This document shows, one piece after another, positions 21,691-30,202 of a stretch of DNA of 64,000 bases. The notes under the pieces were generated by a model. That model saw only the letters and a list, made by a program, of their open reading frames with translations, was not told where the DNA came from and ran no database searches. The DNA comes from an uncultured Bacteroidales bacterium (GTDB lineage Bacteria; Bacteroidota; Bacteroidia; Bacteroidales; Paludibacteraceae), in assembly GCA_900317885.1 (NCBI GenBank), contig ONIM01000011.1, positions 22,136-86,135 of the forward strand, read 5' to 3'. The position numbers and the translations under genes were made by a program. The first letter of the stretch is position 1; every line of letters starts with the position of its first letter.

Positions 21691-24014
21691 TGTTTTATCC
21701 GAATAACATAGAAGAGAAGATTGACTTCACGGTGATCCGTGAAGAGTTGGCTCGTCGGTGTACGTCTGGGCTGGGACGCGAGCGCGTGGAGGCGATGCAG
21801 ATGGAGACGGAGTACGCGAAAGTGCAGGCGATGCTGATGCTCACCGACCAGATGCGCATGGCGCACGAGGACGCAAGAGTGAGCATGCCCCGCGGAGAGA
21901 TATACGACCTCAGAGAGTCTGTCGCACGGATTCGTATCGAGGGCCTGTTCATGGACGAAGCGGAGTTGGATGAGTTGCGTAAGAGCCTGAGTTTTGCCGT
22001 AGAGATAGAGCAATGTTTTGCGGCGATGGACGAGACGAGGTACGGCGCGTTGAAGGGGTTGACGGTTAGTGGATTAGGGGTTAGCGGATTAGAGGGGATA
22101 GTGAAAACTATCGACCGCGTGTTAGACCGCTACGGCAAGATAGCCGATAACGCATCGCCGGAGTTAGCCCGCATCCGCCGTGAGATAACGAACCAGCAAG
22201 GCAGTGTCAGCCGCACCTTAGCTGCTATCTTACGACAAGCCAAGACCGACGGCTACGTTGAGAGCGATGCTGCGCCCACATTACGCGAAGGACGACTCGT
22301 GATCCCTGTATCGCCGGGATACAAACGAAAGATAGGCGGAATCGTTCACGACGAGTCTGCTACCGGAAAGACGGTGTATATCGAGCCGCAACAGGTGGTG
22401 GACGCCAATAATAAGATCCGCGAGTTAGAGGGAGCAGAGCGGCGTGAACGAATCCGTATCCTGCGCGAAGTGACGGACTTCATCCGTCCGCAGAGCGAGC
22501 AGATCATGGCGAGTCAGCGGATGTTGGCAGAGGTGGACTTTCTGAACGCCAAAGTCTCCCTCGCACAAGCGATGAAAGCCATCCGGCCGGAGCTGGTGGA
22601 GGGACCACTCGTGGAATGGTCGGAAGCCAGACACCCGGTACTATGGCTGCATTACGCGCCGCAAGGCAAGACCGTGGTGCCGCTTTCTATCCGGTTGGAG
22701 AGAGACAAGAACCGCGTGCTCGTCATCAGCGGTCCCAATGCCGGCGGTAAATCCGTGTGCCTCAAGACCGTGGCGATGATGCAATATATGCTGCAATGCG
22801 GTCTGTTGGTGCCCGTAGCGGAGCAGAGCAGGGCAGGGGTGTTTGATAACCTTATGATTGATATCGGCGACGAGCAGTCGATCCAGGACGAGTTATCCAC
22901 CTATTCATCCCACCTGCGTAACATGCGCGCTTTCCTGCGTCAGGCGGATGAACGGACGCTGATCCTCATCGATGAGATGGGAACGGGTACGGAGCCGATG
23001 ATCGGCGGCGCGATAGCGGAAGCAATCCTGCGCGAGTTAGTGCAGAGAAGAGTCTTCGGCGTGATCACAACCCACTACACCAATCTCAAGCATTTTGCGG
23101 AAGAGACGCCGGGCGTTGTAAACGGCGCGATGCTCTATGACCGCGGCGCGATGCGGCCGTTGTTCCAACTATCCATCGGTCAGGCCGGCAGCTCCTTTGC
23201 TATAGAGATAGCCCGCCAGACAGGCCTGAGCGAAGAGATCATCCGTTACGCGACGGACCTGGTAGGAGAGGAGCATATAGATTACGACAAACAGCTCCAG
23301 GATATAGCCCGAGACAAGCGCTACTGGGAAAACAAGCGACAGGCCATCCGCCAGAAAGAGAAAGCGCTTGAAGCCCGCATGGCGGAGTACGAAGAGCGGA
23401 TGGCGGGCGTGAAGAAAGAGAAGAAAGAGATCTTAGAGGAGGCGCGGCAGGAAGCCGAGAGACTCCTCCAACAATCCAACGCCACCATCGAGCGTACCAT
23501 CCGCGAGATCAAAGAAGCCAAAGCGGACAAGGAGAAGACCAAGGCGGCACGGAAGAAAGTGGAGAGTCTGAAGGAGAGAGTCAAGAGTCAAGAGTCGAAA
23601 GTAGAAAGTAAGTCGAAAGAAGAAAGTCGAAAGATGGGCGTGTTGCGGGACTTCTCGGAGTTGAGGAAACTGAGCAAGACGATGGCTAAAGACCCGGAGA
23701 CGAAGAGTAATATCACCATTCGGAGCACCGTTAGGCAACGAACCTTGGCGTTTGAGCGAACGCTGGACCTGCGCGGCTATCGGGCAGACGAGGCATTGGA
23801 GAAACTGATTGCGTACATGGACGATGCGCTGATGGTCGGCGCAGGCGAAGTGACGATTCTGCACGGCACGGGAACAGGCGCGTTGAAGCAGCTGACGAGG
23901 GACTATCTCAATGACCTTAACCGCCAGCGACGCAAACGCGGGCAGGTGGCGCTCGAGTTCGGCGACGGAGATGTCAACCACGGCGGTGCCGGACTCACCG
24001 TAGTACAATTATAA
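21690..24014 (+). CDS. mutS2: MutS2 endonuclease/ribosome-rescue ATPase
   Basis: The 774-residue product has the MutS-like core and ATPase (Walker A SGPNAGGKSVC near residues 346-356, Walker B LILIDEMGTGTEP), a long coiled coil (about 515-660) and a C-terminal Smr domain (LDLRGYRADEAL and HGTGTGALKQL). MutS2 proteins are linked to recombination suppression and, in Bacillus, to rescue of collided ribosomes. Two phrase-derived insertions are present: GLTVSGLGVSGLEG at about 124-137 and the KSQESKVESKSKEESRK segment at about 631-648 between coiled coil and Smr. The ATG at 21690 overlaps the DUF721 stop. Confidence 0.93.
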   Translation: MFYPNNIEEKIDFTVIREELARRCTSGLGRERVEAMQMETEYAKVQAMLMLTDQMRMAHEDARVSMPRGEIYDLRESVARIRIEGLFMDEAELDELRKSLSFAVEIEQCFAAMDETRYGALKGLTVSGLGVSGLEGIVKTIDRVLDRYGKIADNASPELARIRREITNQQGSVSRTLAAILRQAKTDGYVESDAAPTLREGRLVIPVSPGYKRKIGGIVHDESATGKTVYIEPQQVVDANNKIRELEGAERRERIRILREVTDFIRPQSEQIMASQRMLAEVDFLNAKVSLAQAMKAIRPELVEGPLVEWSEARHPVLWLHYAPQGKTVVPLSIRLERDKNRVLVISGPNAGGKSVCLKTVAMMQYMLQCGLLVPVAEQSRAGVFDNLMIDIGDEQSIQDELSTYSSHLRNMRAFLRQADERTLILIDEMGTGTEPMIGGAIAEAILRELVQRRVFGVITTHYTNLKHFAEETPGVVNGAMLYDRGAMRPLFQLSIGQAGSSFAIEIARQTGLSEEIIRYATDLVGEEHIDYDKQLQDIARDKRYWENKRQAIRQKEKALEARMAEYEERMAGVKKEKKEILEEARQEAERLLQQSNATIERTIREIKEAKADKEKTKAARKKVESLKERVKSQESKVESKSKEESRKMGVLRDFSELRKLSKTMAKDPETKSNITIRSTVRQRTLAFERTLDLRGYRADEALEKLIAYMDDALMVGAGEVTILHGTGTGALKQLTRDYLNDLNRQRRKRGQVALEFGDGDVNHGGAGLTVVQL
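22060..22098 (+). repeat. GGTTAGTGGATTAGG phrase inside mutS2
   Basis: Two tandem units, GGTTAGTGGATTAGG and GGTTAGCGGATTAGA, read in frame as TVSGLGVSGLEG. Confidence 0.65.
23578..23632 (+). repeat. GTCGAAAGTAGAAAG phrase inside mutS2
   Basis: Tandem AGAGTCAAGAGTC, GAAAGTAGAAAGT and GAAAGAAGAAAGTCGAAA units between the coiled coil and the Smr domain; the same flank phrase as in murG and nrnA. Confidence 0.75.
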
Positions 24015-24035
24015 GACAATAATATCCTTAAATAC

Positions 24036-24776
24036 ATGCGGAAAACAATTCTTTTTTTAGTAGTATTAGTGACCCTTCCGATAGCAGCGAAAGAGTATAT
24101 CTCGCTGGACGGAGGTCATGACCTGATGGGCTTCGGCGAAGAGCGATATTCGCTTTCGCTGATGGCCGAGTACGGGTATAACCGGACCTGGGGACATATG
24201 GGTAATGTAGATATCTTTGCCCACATGCCGGTCGTAAAAAACTTGCAGCTGGATGCCCGGATGCAGTACCAGTCGGCGAATGTGTTCACCGGAGCAGTAG
24301 TGCTGCGGCCGACGATAGACCTGCCGGTCGGACAGCTCTTCGCGGAGACAGAGGTGCTGTACAAAGGAGTGTTCCGCAACCGAATGAATGATTTTAATGC
24401 GGCGCTGTCTGTAGGATGGCGCTTTGACTACGTAGCGGTGCAGATAGGCGGATTCATGCGGGTGATGGATAGTTGGGACCGCTCCTGGCACTCGGAGGAC
24501 AAGTACGAGATGGAGCCGTTTAACCTGCTGTACAGCCTGGAGGTCTTCGCGCGCCCGCAGAAGAACAACTGGAATATATCCTTGGCGATCAGCAACAAGG
24601 ATGACTGGCAGATGGAGCGAATGTGGCAGCCGATGTTCTTCCTTCATTCGCGCTACGATATAGACGAACACTGGCGCGTCCACCTGGACGGACAGATGAA
24701 GATCACGGGAATGTTTCACCTTAATGCTACTTTCTACGCCGCTTACCTGCGCGCAGGATTCAGCTACCGATTTTAG
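24036..24776 (+). CDS. Predicted outer-membrane beta-barrel protein
   Basis: The 246-residue protein has a signal peptide (MRKTILFLVVLVTLPIAA) followed by alternating amphipathic strands such as YSLSLMAEYGYNRTW, LQLDARMQYQSANVFTG and GQLFAETEVLYKGVF. It ends YLRAGFSYRF, with the terminal phenylalanine typical of barrels inserted by BamA. I cannot assign a transport or binding role. It lies 21 bp after mutS2 and 5 bp before a metallophosphoesterase lipoprotein gene. Confidence 0.7.
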   Translation: MRKTILFLVVLVTLPIAAKEYISLDGGHDLMGFGEERYSLSLMAEYGYNRTWGHMGNVDIFAHMPVVKNLQLDARMQYQSANVFTGAVVLRPTIDLPVGQLFAETEVLYKGVFRNRMNDFNAALSVGWRFDYVAVQIGGFMRVMDSWDRSWHSEDKYEMEPFNLLYSLEVFARPQKNNWNISLAISNKDDWQMERMWQPMFFLHSRYDIDEHWRVHLDGQMKITGMFHLNATFYAAYLRAGFSYRF

Positions 24777-24781
24777 ACACT

Positions 24782-25678
24782 ATGAAAAGACAGTATTTAG
24801 CAGCATTGCTGATGGGGGTGCTTTGCACGGCGTGCAACCCCAATTACGATATGTTAGGCATGTTCAACGGCACGAGTCCGGAGATCAAGGAGCGGTTCAA
24901 GGAGTCGCGTGAGTATAGCGAGAAGCACGGCGTGGTGCATATGCAGATGCCGGAGGACTACCGCGTGTTCGTCTGCACCGACAGCCATATAGACAGTACC
25001 CACTACGGGCTGGAGAAATTTATCCGGACGTACAAGGCGGACACCCATCCGCATTTCTGCCTTTTTTTAGGCGATCTGATTAACGCGCAGGCGCACTTCG
25101 CCCACGCGGATAGCATCCTCCATCTGGATGGCGTGATGAAGAATCGCAAAGATACAGTGTTTATGACCTGCGGAAACCACGATATTTATTTTAACCAGTG
25201 GCACGTCTGGCAGCAGTATTACGGCAGCTCCACCTATTGGTTTGATACTTACACCGGGGCTTCCTATGAGACAGGAAAGAAGCAGGATCTGTATATCTGT
25301 TTCGACACCGCGGAGGGTACCTTAGGCACGGATCAGATGCAATGGCTGAAGGATCTGCTGGCGGAAAAGAAGAACGCCGGATACCGGCATATCATCGTCT
25401 TTACGCATACCCATCTCTTCAAACAGGATAACTCGCAGGGACATACTTCCAATCTGGCGATTGAAGAGACCTACGAGTTGACGAGCGTGTTGAGTTCGGC
25501 CGGAGTGGATCTGTACCTCGCGGGTCATGACCACAGCCGCGAAGTAACGGATTACGGAAAGGTACGGTATATAACAGTGGATTCCAGCACCGATGCGGAG
25601 CCGGAACCCTACTATATGGAGATGGAGATCGGAGAGGAAATCCGATACAGATTTGTCAGTCTGCTGCCTCTGAAGTAA
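24782..25678 (+). CDS. Metallophosphoesterase lipoprotein
   Basis: The 298-residue calcineurin-like phosphoesterase has a lipoprotein signal peptide (MKRQYLAALLMGVLCTAC, lipobox LCTAC). The metal-binding motifs appear in order: DSHID, FLGDLINA, CGNHD, FTHTH and AGHDH. Its substrate is unknown; it is expected at the periplasmic or outer face of the envelope. It is the last gene of the ftsW unit, and its stop directly abuts the stop of the convergent BspA-like gene with no terminator between. Confidence 0.85.
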   Translation: MKRQYLAALLMGVLCTACNPNYDMLGMFNGTSPEIKERFKESREYSEKHGVVHMQMPEDYRVFVCTDSHIDSTHYGLEKFIRTYKADTHPHFCLFLGDLINAQAHFAHADSILHLDGVMKNRKDTVFMTCGNHDIYFNQWHVWQQYYGSSTYWFDTYTGASYETGKKQDLYICFDTAEGTLGTDQMQWLKDLLAEKKNAGYRHIIVFTHTHLFKQDNSQGHTSNLAIEETYELTSVLSSAGVDLYLAGHDHSREVTDYGKVRYITVDSSTDAEPEPYYMEMEIGEEIRYRFVSLLPLK

Positions 25679-27364
25679 TCAGCGACACCCTTTGAAAGCA
25701 TTCTTACCTACCTCTACTGCGGGCGCCAGAACAGGCGTCCGTAAGTATTTACAGTCCATGAAAGCTTCGACACCGATGGCCTGCAGAGAGTCGTTCCATT
25801 GCACCTCGCGCAGGCTGCGGCAACCGTAGAAAGCACCGTCATCGATGCGTTTGAGAGAAGCGTTGAGGATGAGTTTTTGCAGATTGATGCACTGCGCGAA
25901 AGCACCTTGTTGCAGCCGTTGGAGCGATGCGGGCAGCTGGACCTCCTCCAGCATCTTACACTCCTGGAAAGCACCTTCCTCGATCATATGAATGTGATCC
26001 ACGAGGGCGATGCCCCGGAGCTGCTGACAATTATGGAACGCACGCACGCCGATGCGGAAGGTAGAGAGCGGGATATTGATCTTCTCCAGCGCCAGGCAAC
26101 CGTCGAGGGCTTCGTCTCCGATGGCGTAGATGCCATCCGGCAGGTCGATGCGGTAGAGACGCGTGCAGCCCTGGAAAGCCTGCTTGGGTAGCGAGTTGAT
26201 GCCATAAGGTATAACAACCTTACGCAAGGTGGCGCAGCCTGCGAACACCTGGTCGCCCATGAAGGTGAGCGTCGAAGGAAGTTCGATAGTCTCTATGTTG
26301 GAGCAACCGGCGAAGACACCAGCATCCAGACGGCGCAAACGGGCAGGGAGTGTGATGGCTTTGAGAGCTCGGCAGGAGAAGAAAGTAGCGCGCTCGAGCA
26401 CCTCGATCTTATCGCTCAGAATCTGTTCCTTGAGATTGACGCAGCCGTAGAATGCGCCAGCGCCGAGGTGCTCCAAGTCACGCGGCAGAAGGGCGTTCTT
26501 GATAAGACCACAGTTATAGAAAGCGAAGTTGCCTACCTTGCGTACTGTAGCAGGAATAGTGACGTCAACGAGGTTCTCGCATTGGTAGAAACAGGCTGTA
26601 GGAACGGCTGTGACGGTCTCGGGGATGACGACGGTGCGCAGGTTCTTGCGGTTGGCAAACGCCCGCTCGGCAATAAGACGGATAGGGATCTTGTTCTTGA
26701 AGATATATTTCGCCGGCAGATCGTTGTTGGTCGCTACCAGACAGTCGTCAATAATGAGCGCACCTTTCTTCCATTTCTTCTCGTTCTGATAGATGCCGCA
26801 GCCGAGGAAAGCATCTTCGCCGATGGAGGTGATGGTCTTCGGGATGACCACTTTCTGCAGGTTCTTGCAATCGCGGAAAGTCTCATGGTCGATGCGGGAG
26901 ATGCAGGCCGGTAGTTCCACCCGCTGGAGCGCTTTATTGCCCTGGAAGGCACCGGCGGCGATAAGACGGGTCCCCTCAGGAACGACGAATCGCGGTTTGA
27001 TGGTCTTGTCTGTGGCGATGAGGATAGAGTCAATCCAGAGACATCCGTCCTTCCAGTTCTCCTTGTTGAGCATGATACCCGTGCCGTCAAAAGCCGAGCG
27101 ATAGACGCGCTCGATAGTCTTTGGCAGAACGATGGCGGTAAGGTTCTTGCAGCCCTTGAAAGCCTTGTCGCCGATAGCGATGACCATGTAGGTATTCTGA
27201 CCTACGACGATGGTCTCGGGGATGAGCAGTTCACCCGAGGCTTTTGGATTAAGCGTCACCTCTGCCGTCAGACGATTGTCATCGACGGTATAATGAACGT
27301 CTTGGTACTGCGCGTCTTCAGCGCATACAAGGTTAGCGACTAATACGGCGACCGGTAAGATCAT
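25679..27364 (-). CDS. BspA-like leucine-rich-repeat (LRR_5) secreted protein
   Basis: The 561-residue protein has a signal peptide (MILPVAVLVANLVCAED) and about eighteen LRR_5 repeats, each reading roughly IPxTVxxIGxxAFxGCxxLxxV (for example YAIGDEALDGCLALEKINIP). Such Treponema pallidum-type repeats are frequent on Bacteroidales surfaces and are linked to adhesion. It ends at AFKGCR with no sorting tag. The start at 27364 gives a clean signal peptide; an ATG at 27400 would add twelve residues. Either way the start lies inside the 3' end of the upstream pectate-lyase gene (32 or 68 bp overlap). Confidence 0.85.
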   Translation of the reverse strand: MILPVAVLVANLVCAEDAQYQDVHYTVDDNRLTAEVTLNPKASGELLIPETIVVGQNTYMVIAIGDKAFKGCKNLTAIVLPKTIERVYRSAFDGTGIMLNKENWKDGCLWIDSILIATDKTIKPRFVVPEGTRLIAAGAFQGNKALQRVELPACISRIDHETFRDCKNLQKVVIPKTITSIGEDAFLGCGIYQNEKKWKKGALIIDDCLVATNNDLPAKYIFKNKIPIRLIAERAFANRKNLRTVVIPETVTAVPTACFYQCENLVDVTIPATVRKVGNFAFYNCGLIKNALLPRDLEHLGAGAFYGCVNLKEQILSDKIEVLERATFFSCRALKAITLPARLRRLDAGVFAGCSNIETIELPSTLTFMGDQVFAGCATLRKVVIPYGINSLPKQAFQGCTRLYRIDLPDGIYAIGDEALDGCLALEKINIPLSTFRIGVRAFHNCQQLRGIALVDHIHMIEEGAFQECKMLEEVQLPASLQRLQQGAFAQCINLQKLILNASLKRIDDGAFYGCRSLREVQWNDSLQAIGVEAFMDCKYLRTPVLAPAVEVGKNAFKGCR

Positions 27365-29498
27365 AAACCGCTTCGCCCATGCGGATAAAAAGTTTGCCAT
27401 CTTGGATAAATTTATGAGTTATGATTGCTGATGGATGATTATCGATGCCTTGGTGCTGCGAAGAATGTGTGTTGGGGATGCCCAAGAGCAGGCAGATCGC
27501 GTTCTCTATAAGCCGCTTGCCATCGGTAGTGAGGTATGCAGTCGAGTACTCGCTCACGCCGATCATGTACATCGGTTGCGGGAGAGTCGTTCCGTTGCAG
27601 ACGGTGCCCTGAGGGAAGAACGCAATCGATGTAGATTCCGTTTGCGACACCGGCGAAGCAAGCACGTCGAAGCCTTCGGTATTGGTCCATGCGGAGATCG
27701 CAGTAACCGCGTTTGTCTCGCAACGAGCGAAGAGTGTTGCCTCGCCTTCCGTGATGCTCAGTCCCCCGAAAAGCGGATGAGAGGCGTTCGTCACCGAGAT
27801 AGACAAATCCTCTGTGTTTACCGCCGTTCCCCATGACCATACGCCTTGCTTTAATAACCACGGTTTAAGGAGTACCATAGGCTTGTCGTAGCCTTTGAGT
27901 GGGGTGAAGCCAGAAGCACTGCTGCTGGGTTTGGAACCTAAGACGATCACTTCGTAGGTGCTATAGTCCACTTCGGGATCCATGGCGTCGGTCTCGACAA
28001 TCCAGAGACTGTCGTTGGCGCGGAGGTATTGGAGCAGAGCTTTGTCTTCCGGCGATTGAGGGATGGTGACGAACGCTACGGCATGGGTGCCTTCGGGTTG
28101 AACGGCAGGGATGGTATCGTCTCCTCCGGGTTCGGGATCATGTCTTTCGCCCGGAGTCTCGTAGCAGCCTAAGTCCGGCGCGAAATCGTTGTACCAGAGG
28201 TTGACGTCGATGCCGGCGTTGATGAGCGTTGAGCCGGTAGCCAGATGCAGACAGGTTCCCTCCGGCAGCGAGCCATCCGCGGCACGTGGGGCAAGGATCT
28301 GCGTCGTGTCGAGCGACTGAAAGTCCGAGGCCGAAACGGAAAAACCATTATTCCAACTATTATGGTCGATGGTCACGACCGTCTTTGATTTGTAGCTGTC
28401 GTTATTCTTACCCGCAAAACTGATACAGTTCTGAATGGTGTTAGTGCCGTAGGCGGTGGTGAAACCGAAGTTCACGCCGTTGTCATAACCGGTATTGTTA
28501 TAGACCCACATGGTACCGCCGTTGTTGTTCTGGTCAAAGCCGCGGGCGTTATTGGCTACTGCCAGACAGTGGTGGATCAAGATCTTATGGTTGGTAGGGA
28601 CTGCTGTACCGTCGGGATTCTTTCCGGCTCCGCCCATCTTGAAACCGTTGCCGTTGCCCTGGCAGGGATAGCGGTTAAGGGTAATGGTGATGGTTTGACC
28701 ATAGCGGTCGGTCATCTGGGTTCCTACTTTGGAGTCAAACCACGGTTTGTCCACGCCTAATGCACGTGGGTTATGAGACATGTCGTAGTACGGCATGCCG
28801 TTCTGGTAGCAGACGCAGTTTTCAATGACAGTATTGGACGAGCTGACACGTTGGAAGAAATCCCATCCGTCGTCGGAGTTGTTCCACGCGCGGCAACCGA
28901 TATAGTGGTTTCCTGCACCGGTGAACTGCTTGTCGGCAAAGCCATCGGCGTTACCACCGAAATTAGCGGAGGTGCCGGACATCGTCTCGTAGTCGAAGTT
29001 ATCGTGGGAGTCCACATTGAGGATGACGTTGTTTCCGCCTTTCTTCATCTGGCATCCCGTATCGGCAGAGCCGTATATATCGAGGTTCTCAAAGAGGCAG
29101 TACGAGCCTTCGTTATAGAGGTTGTTCTTGCCGGACCATGCAATCGCAAGATCTTTGATATGGACGTACAGCGAGTTGGCGTGCACGGAGATACCGCGTG
29201 TGCCGTATGGCACTTGGTGAAAATCCAGAATCGCTTTCTCGCCCGGGTATCCGGAGATGACGATGCGTTTGGAGGAAGAGCCCTGTTTGTTGATGGAGAA
29301 TTTATCCGTGAACTCATATGTGCCGCCCAGAAGATAGAGTGTGTCACCGGGGACTGTGAGTTTGGCTACGCCTGCAGCAAACGAGGTCGGCGAGGCATAA
29401 GATGACCCGTCGCCTGTGCCATTAGGCGAAGCAAAATAGGTAGCTGCCTGCAAGGAGACGCAGCCTGTCAAAAGAATGAAGATGAAGAATCGTTTCAT
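27333..29498 (-). CDS. PL9-like pectate lyase with ThuA-like domain and T9SS-like tag
   Basis: The 721-residue secreted protein has a signal peptide (MKRFFIFILLTGCVSLQAA). A right-handed beta-helix of the pectate lyase family 9 type follows, with the typical NADGFADKQF and AWNNSDDGWDF segments around residues 180-215. Family 9 enzymes cleave polygalacturonate by beta-elimination. From about residue 455 a second domain (AVAFVTIPQSPEDKALLQYL, later HPLFGGLSITEGEATLF) resembles a flavodoxin/ThuA-like fold. The protein ends DGKLFIRMGEAVYDLTGRRI plus SR, the shared tag in slightly extended form. The start overlaps the upstream glycosyltransferase stop by 4 bp. Confidence 0.8.
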   Translation of the reverse strand: MKRFFIFILLTGCVSLQAATYFASPNGTGDGSSYASPTSFAAGVAKLTVPGDTLYLLGGTYEFTDKFSINKQGSSSKRIVISGYPGEKAILDFHQVPYGTRGISVHANSLYVHIKDLAIAWSGKNNLYNEGSYCLFENLDIYGSADTGCQMKKGGNNVILNVDSHDNFDYETMSGTSANFGGNADGFADKQFTGAGNHYIGCRAWNNSDDGWDFFQRVSSSNTVIENCVCYQNGMPYYDMSHNPRALGVDKPWFDSKVGTQMTDRYGQTITITLNRYPCQGNGNGFKMGGAGKNPDGTAVPTNHKILIHHCLAVANNARGFDQNNNGGTMWVYNNTGYDNGVNFGFTTAYGTNTIQNCISFAGKNNDSYKSKTVVTIDHNSWNNGFSVSASDFQSLDTTQILAPRAADGSLPEGTCLHLATGSTLINAGIDVNLWYNDFAPDLGCYETPGERHDPEPGGDDTIPAVQPEGTHAVAFVTIPQSPEDKALLQYLRANDSLWIVETDAMDPEVDYSTYEVIVLGSKPSSSASGFTPLKGYDKPMVLLKPWLLKQGVWSWGTAVNTEDLSISVTNASHPLFGGLSITEGEATLFARCETNAVTAISAWTNTEGFDVLASPVSQTESTSIAFFPQGTVCNGTTLPQPMYMIGVSEYSTAYLTTDGKRLIENAICLLLGIPNTHSSQHQGIDNHPSAIITHKFIQDGKLFIRMGEAVYDLTGRRISR

Positions 29499-30202
29499 GA
29501 TATGAAGTGAATTTTTAGTCTTAACAGGGTTAACAAAATGATTAGTTTACCTTTTATGGTTTGTCCTTTGAGTCTTTTTCGTAACTCTTCAAAAAGGCGT
29601 TTTTGGGCTTCTTTATGGGTTTGCGAAGTCGTACTATGGGGATTGAGGGTATATAGGTACCCGCTGTAGTTTAACATTCGGCATTTCGGACTCCTCAGCC
29701 ACCAATCAACGGACCAGATGACATCTTCGTAAATCATTCCTTCCGGAAAAGAGAGCCCTGCCATTTTTTTCCGTTTGTAGAGCCGCATGCAGGGCGAGGT
29801 GAATTGGTAGCGATGTCTGGGGATTTGTGGTTTTGACGCTACGCCGTTATATATACGTTGGTATCCGCTCTGTACGTAATCGCAATCTCCGATGGCTGCC
29901 AGATGTTTCTCACACCAGTCGGGAGCCAAGGCATCGTCCGCGTCCACGAAGGCGAGGAATTCGCCTTGGGCGTGCCGGAGAGCAAAATTACGCGCTGCCG
30001 ATTGTCCCGTGTGTGGTTGCTGTAAAAGCAAAATACGCGAGTCTTTGGAGGCGAAAGAGTGTGCGATAGTATAGCTGCCATCGGTGCTACCGTCGTCCAC
30101 CAGAATAATCTGCAGATCCTGCTCCGTCTGGCAAAGCAAGCTCTCCAAACACCTTTGCAGATAGGTCTCTGTATTATATATGGGGACGATGATACTAATC
30201 AT
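29495..30202 (-). CDS. Family 2 glycosyltransferase
   Basis: The 235-residue protein begins MISIIVPIYNTETYLQRCLE and carries VDDGSTDGS and FVDADDALAPDW, the nucleotide-sugar and metal-binding motifs of GT2 enzymes with a GT-A fold. It probably adds a sugar to a surface glycan; donor and acceptor are unknown. The ATG at 30202 gives the normal family start and overlaps the upstream glycosyltransferase stop by 8 bp. Confidence 0.87.
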   Translation of the reverse strand: MISIIVPIYNTETYLQRCLESLLCQTEQDLQIILVDDGSTDGSYTIAHSFASKDSRILLLQQPHTGQSAARNFALRHAQGEFLAFVDADDALAPDWCEKHLAAIGDCDYVQSGYQRIYNGVASKPQIPRHRYQFTSPCMRLYKRKKMAGLSFPEGMIYEDVIWSVDWWLRSPKCRMLNYSGYLYTLNPHSTTSQTHKEAQKRLFEELRKRLKGQTIKGKLIILLTLLRLKIHFIS

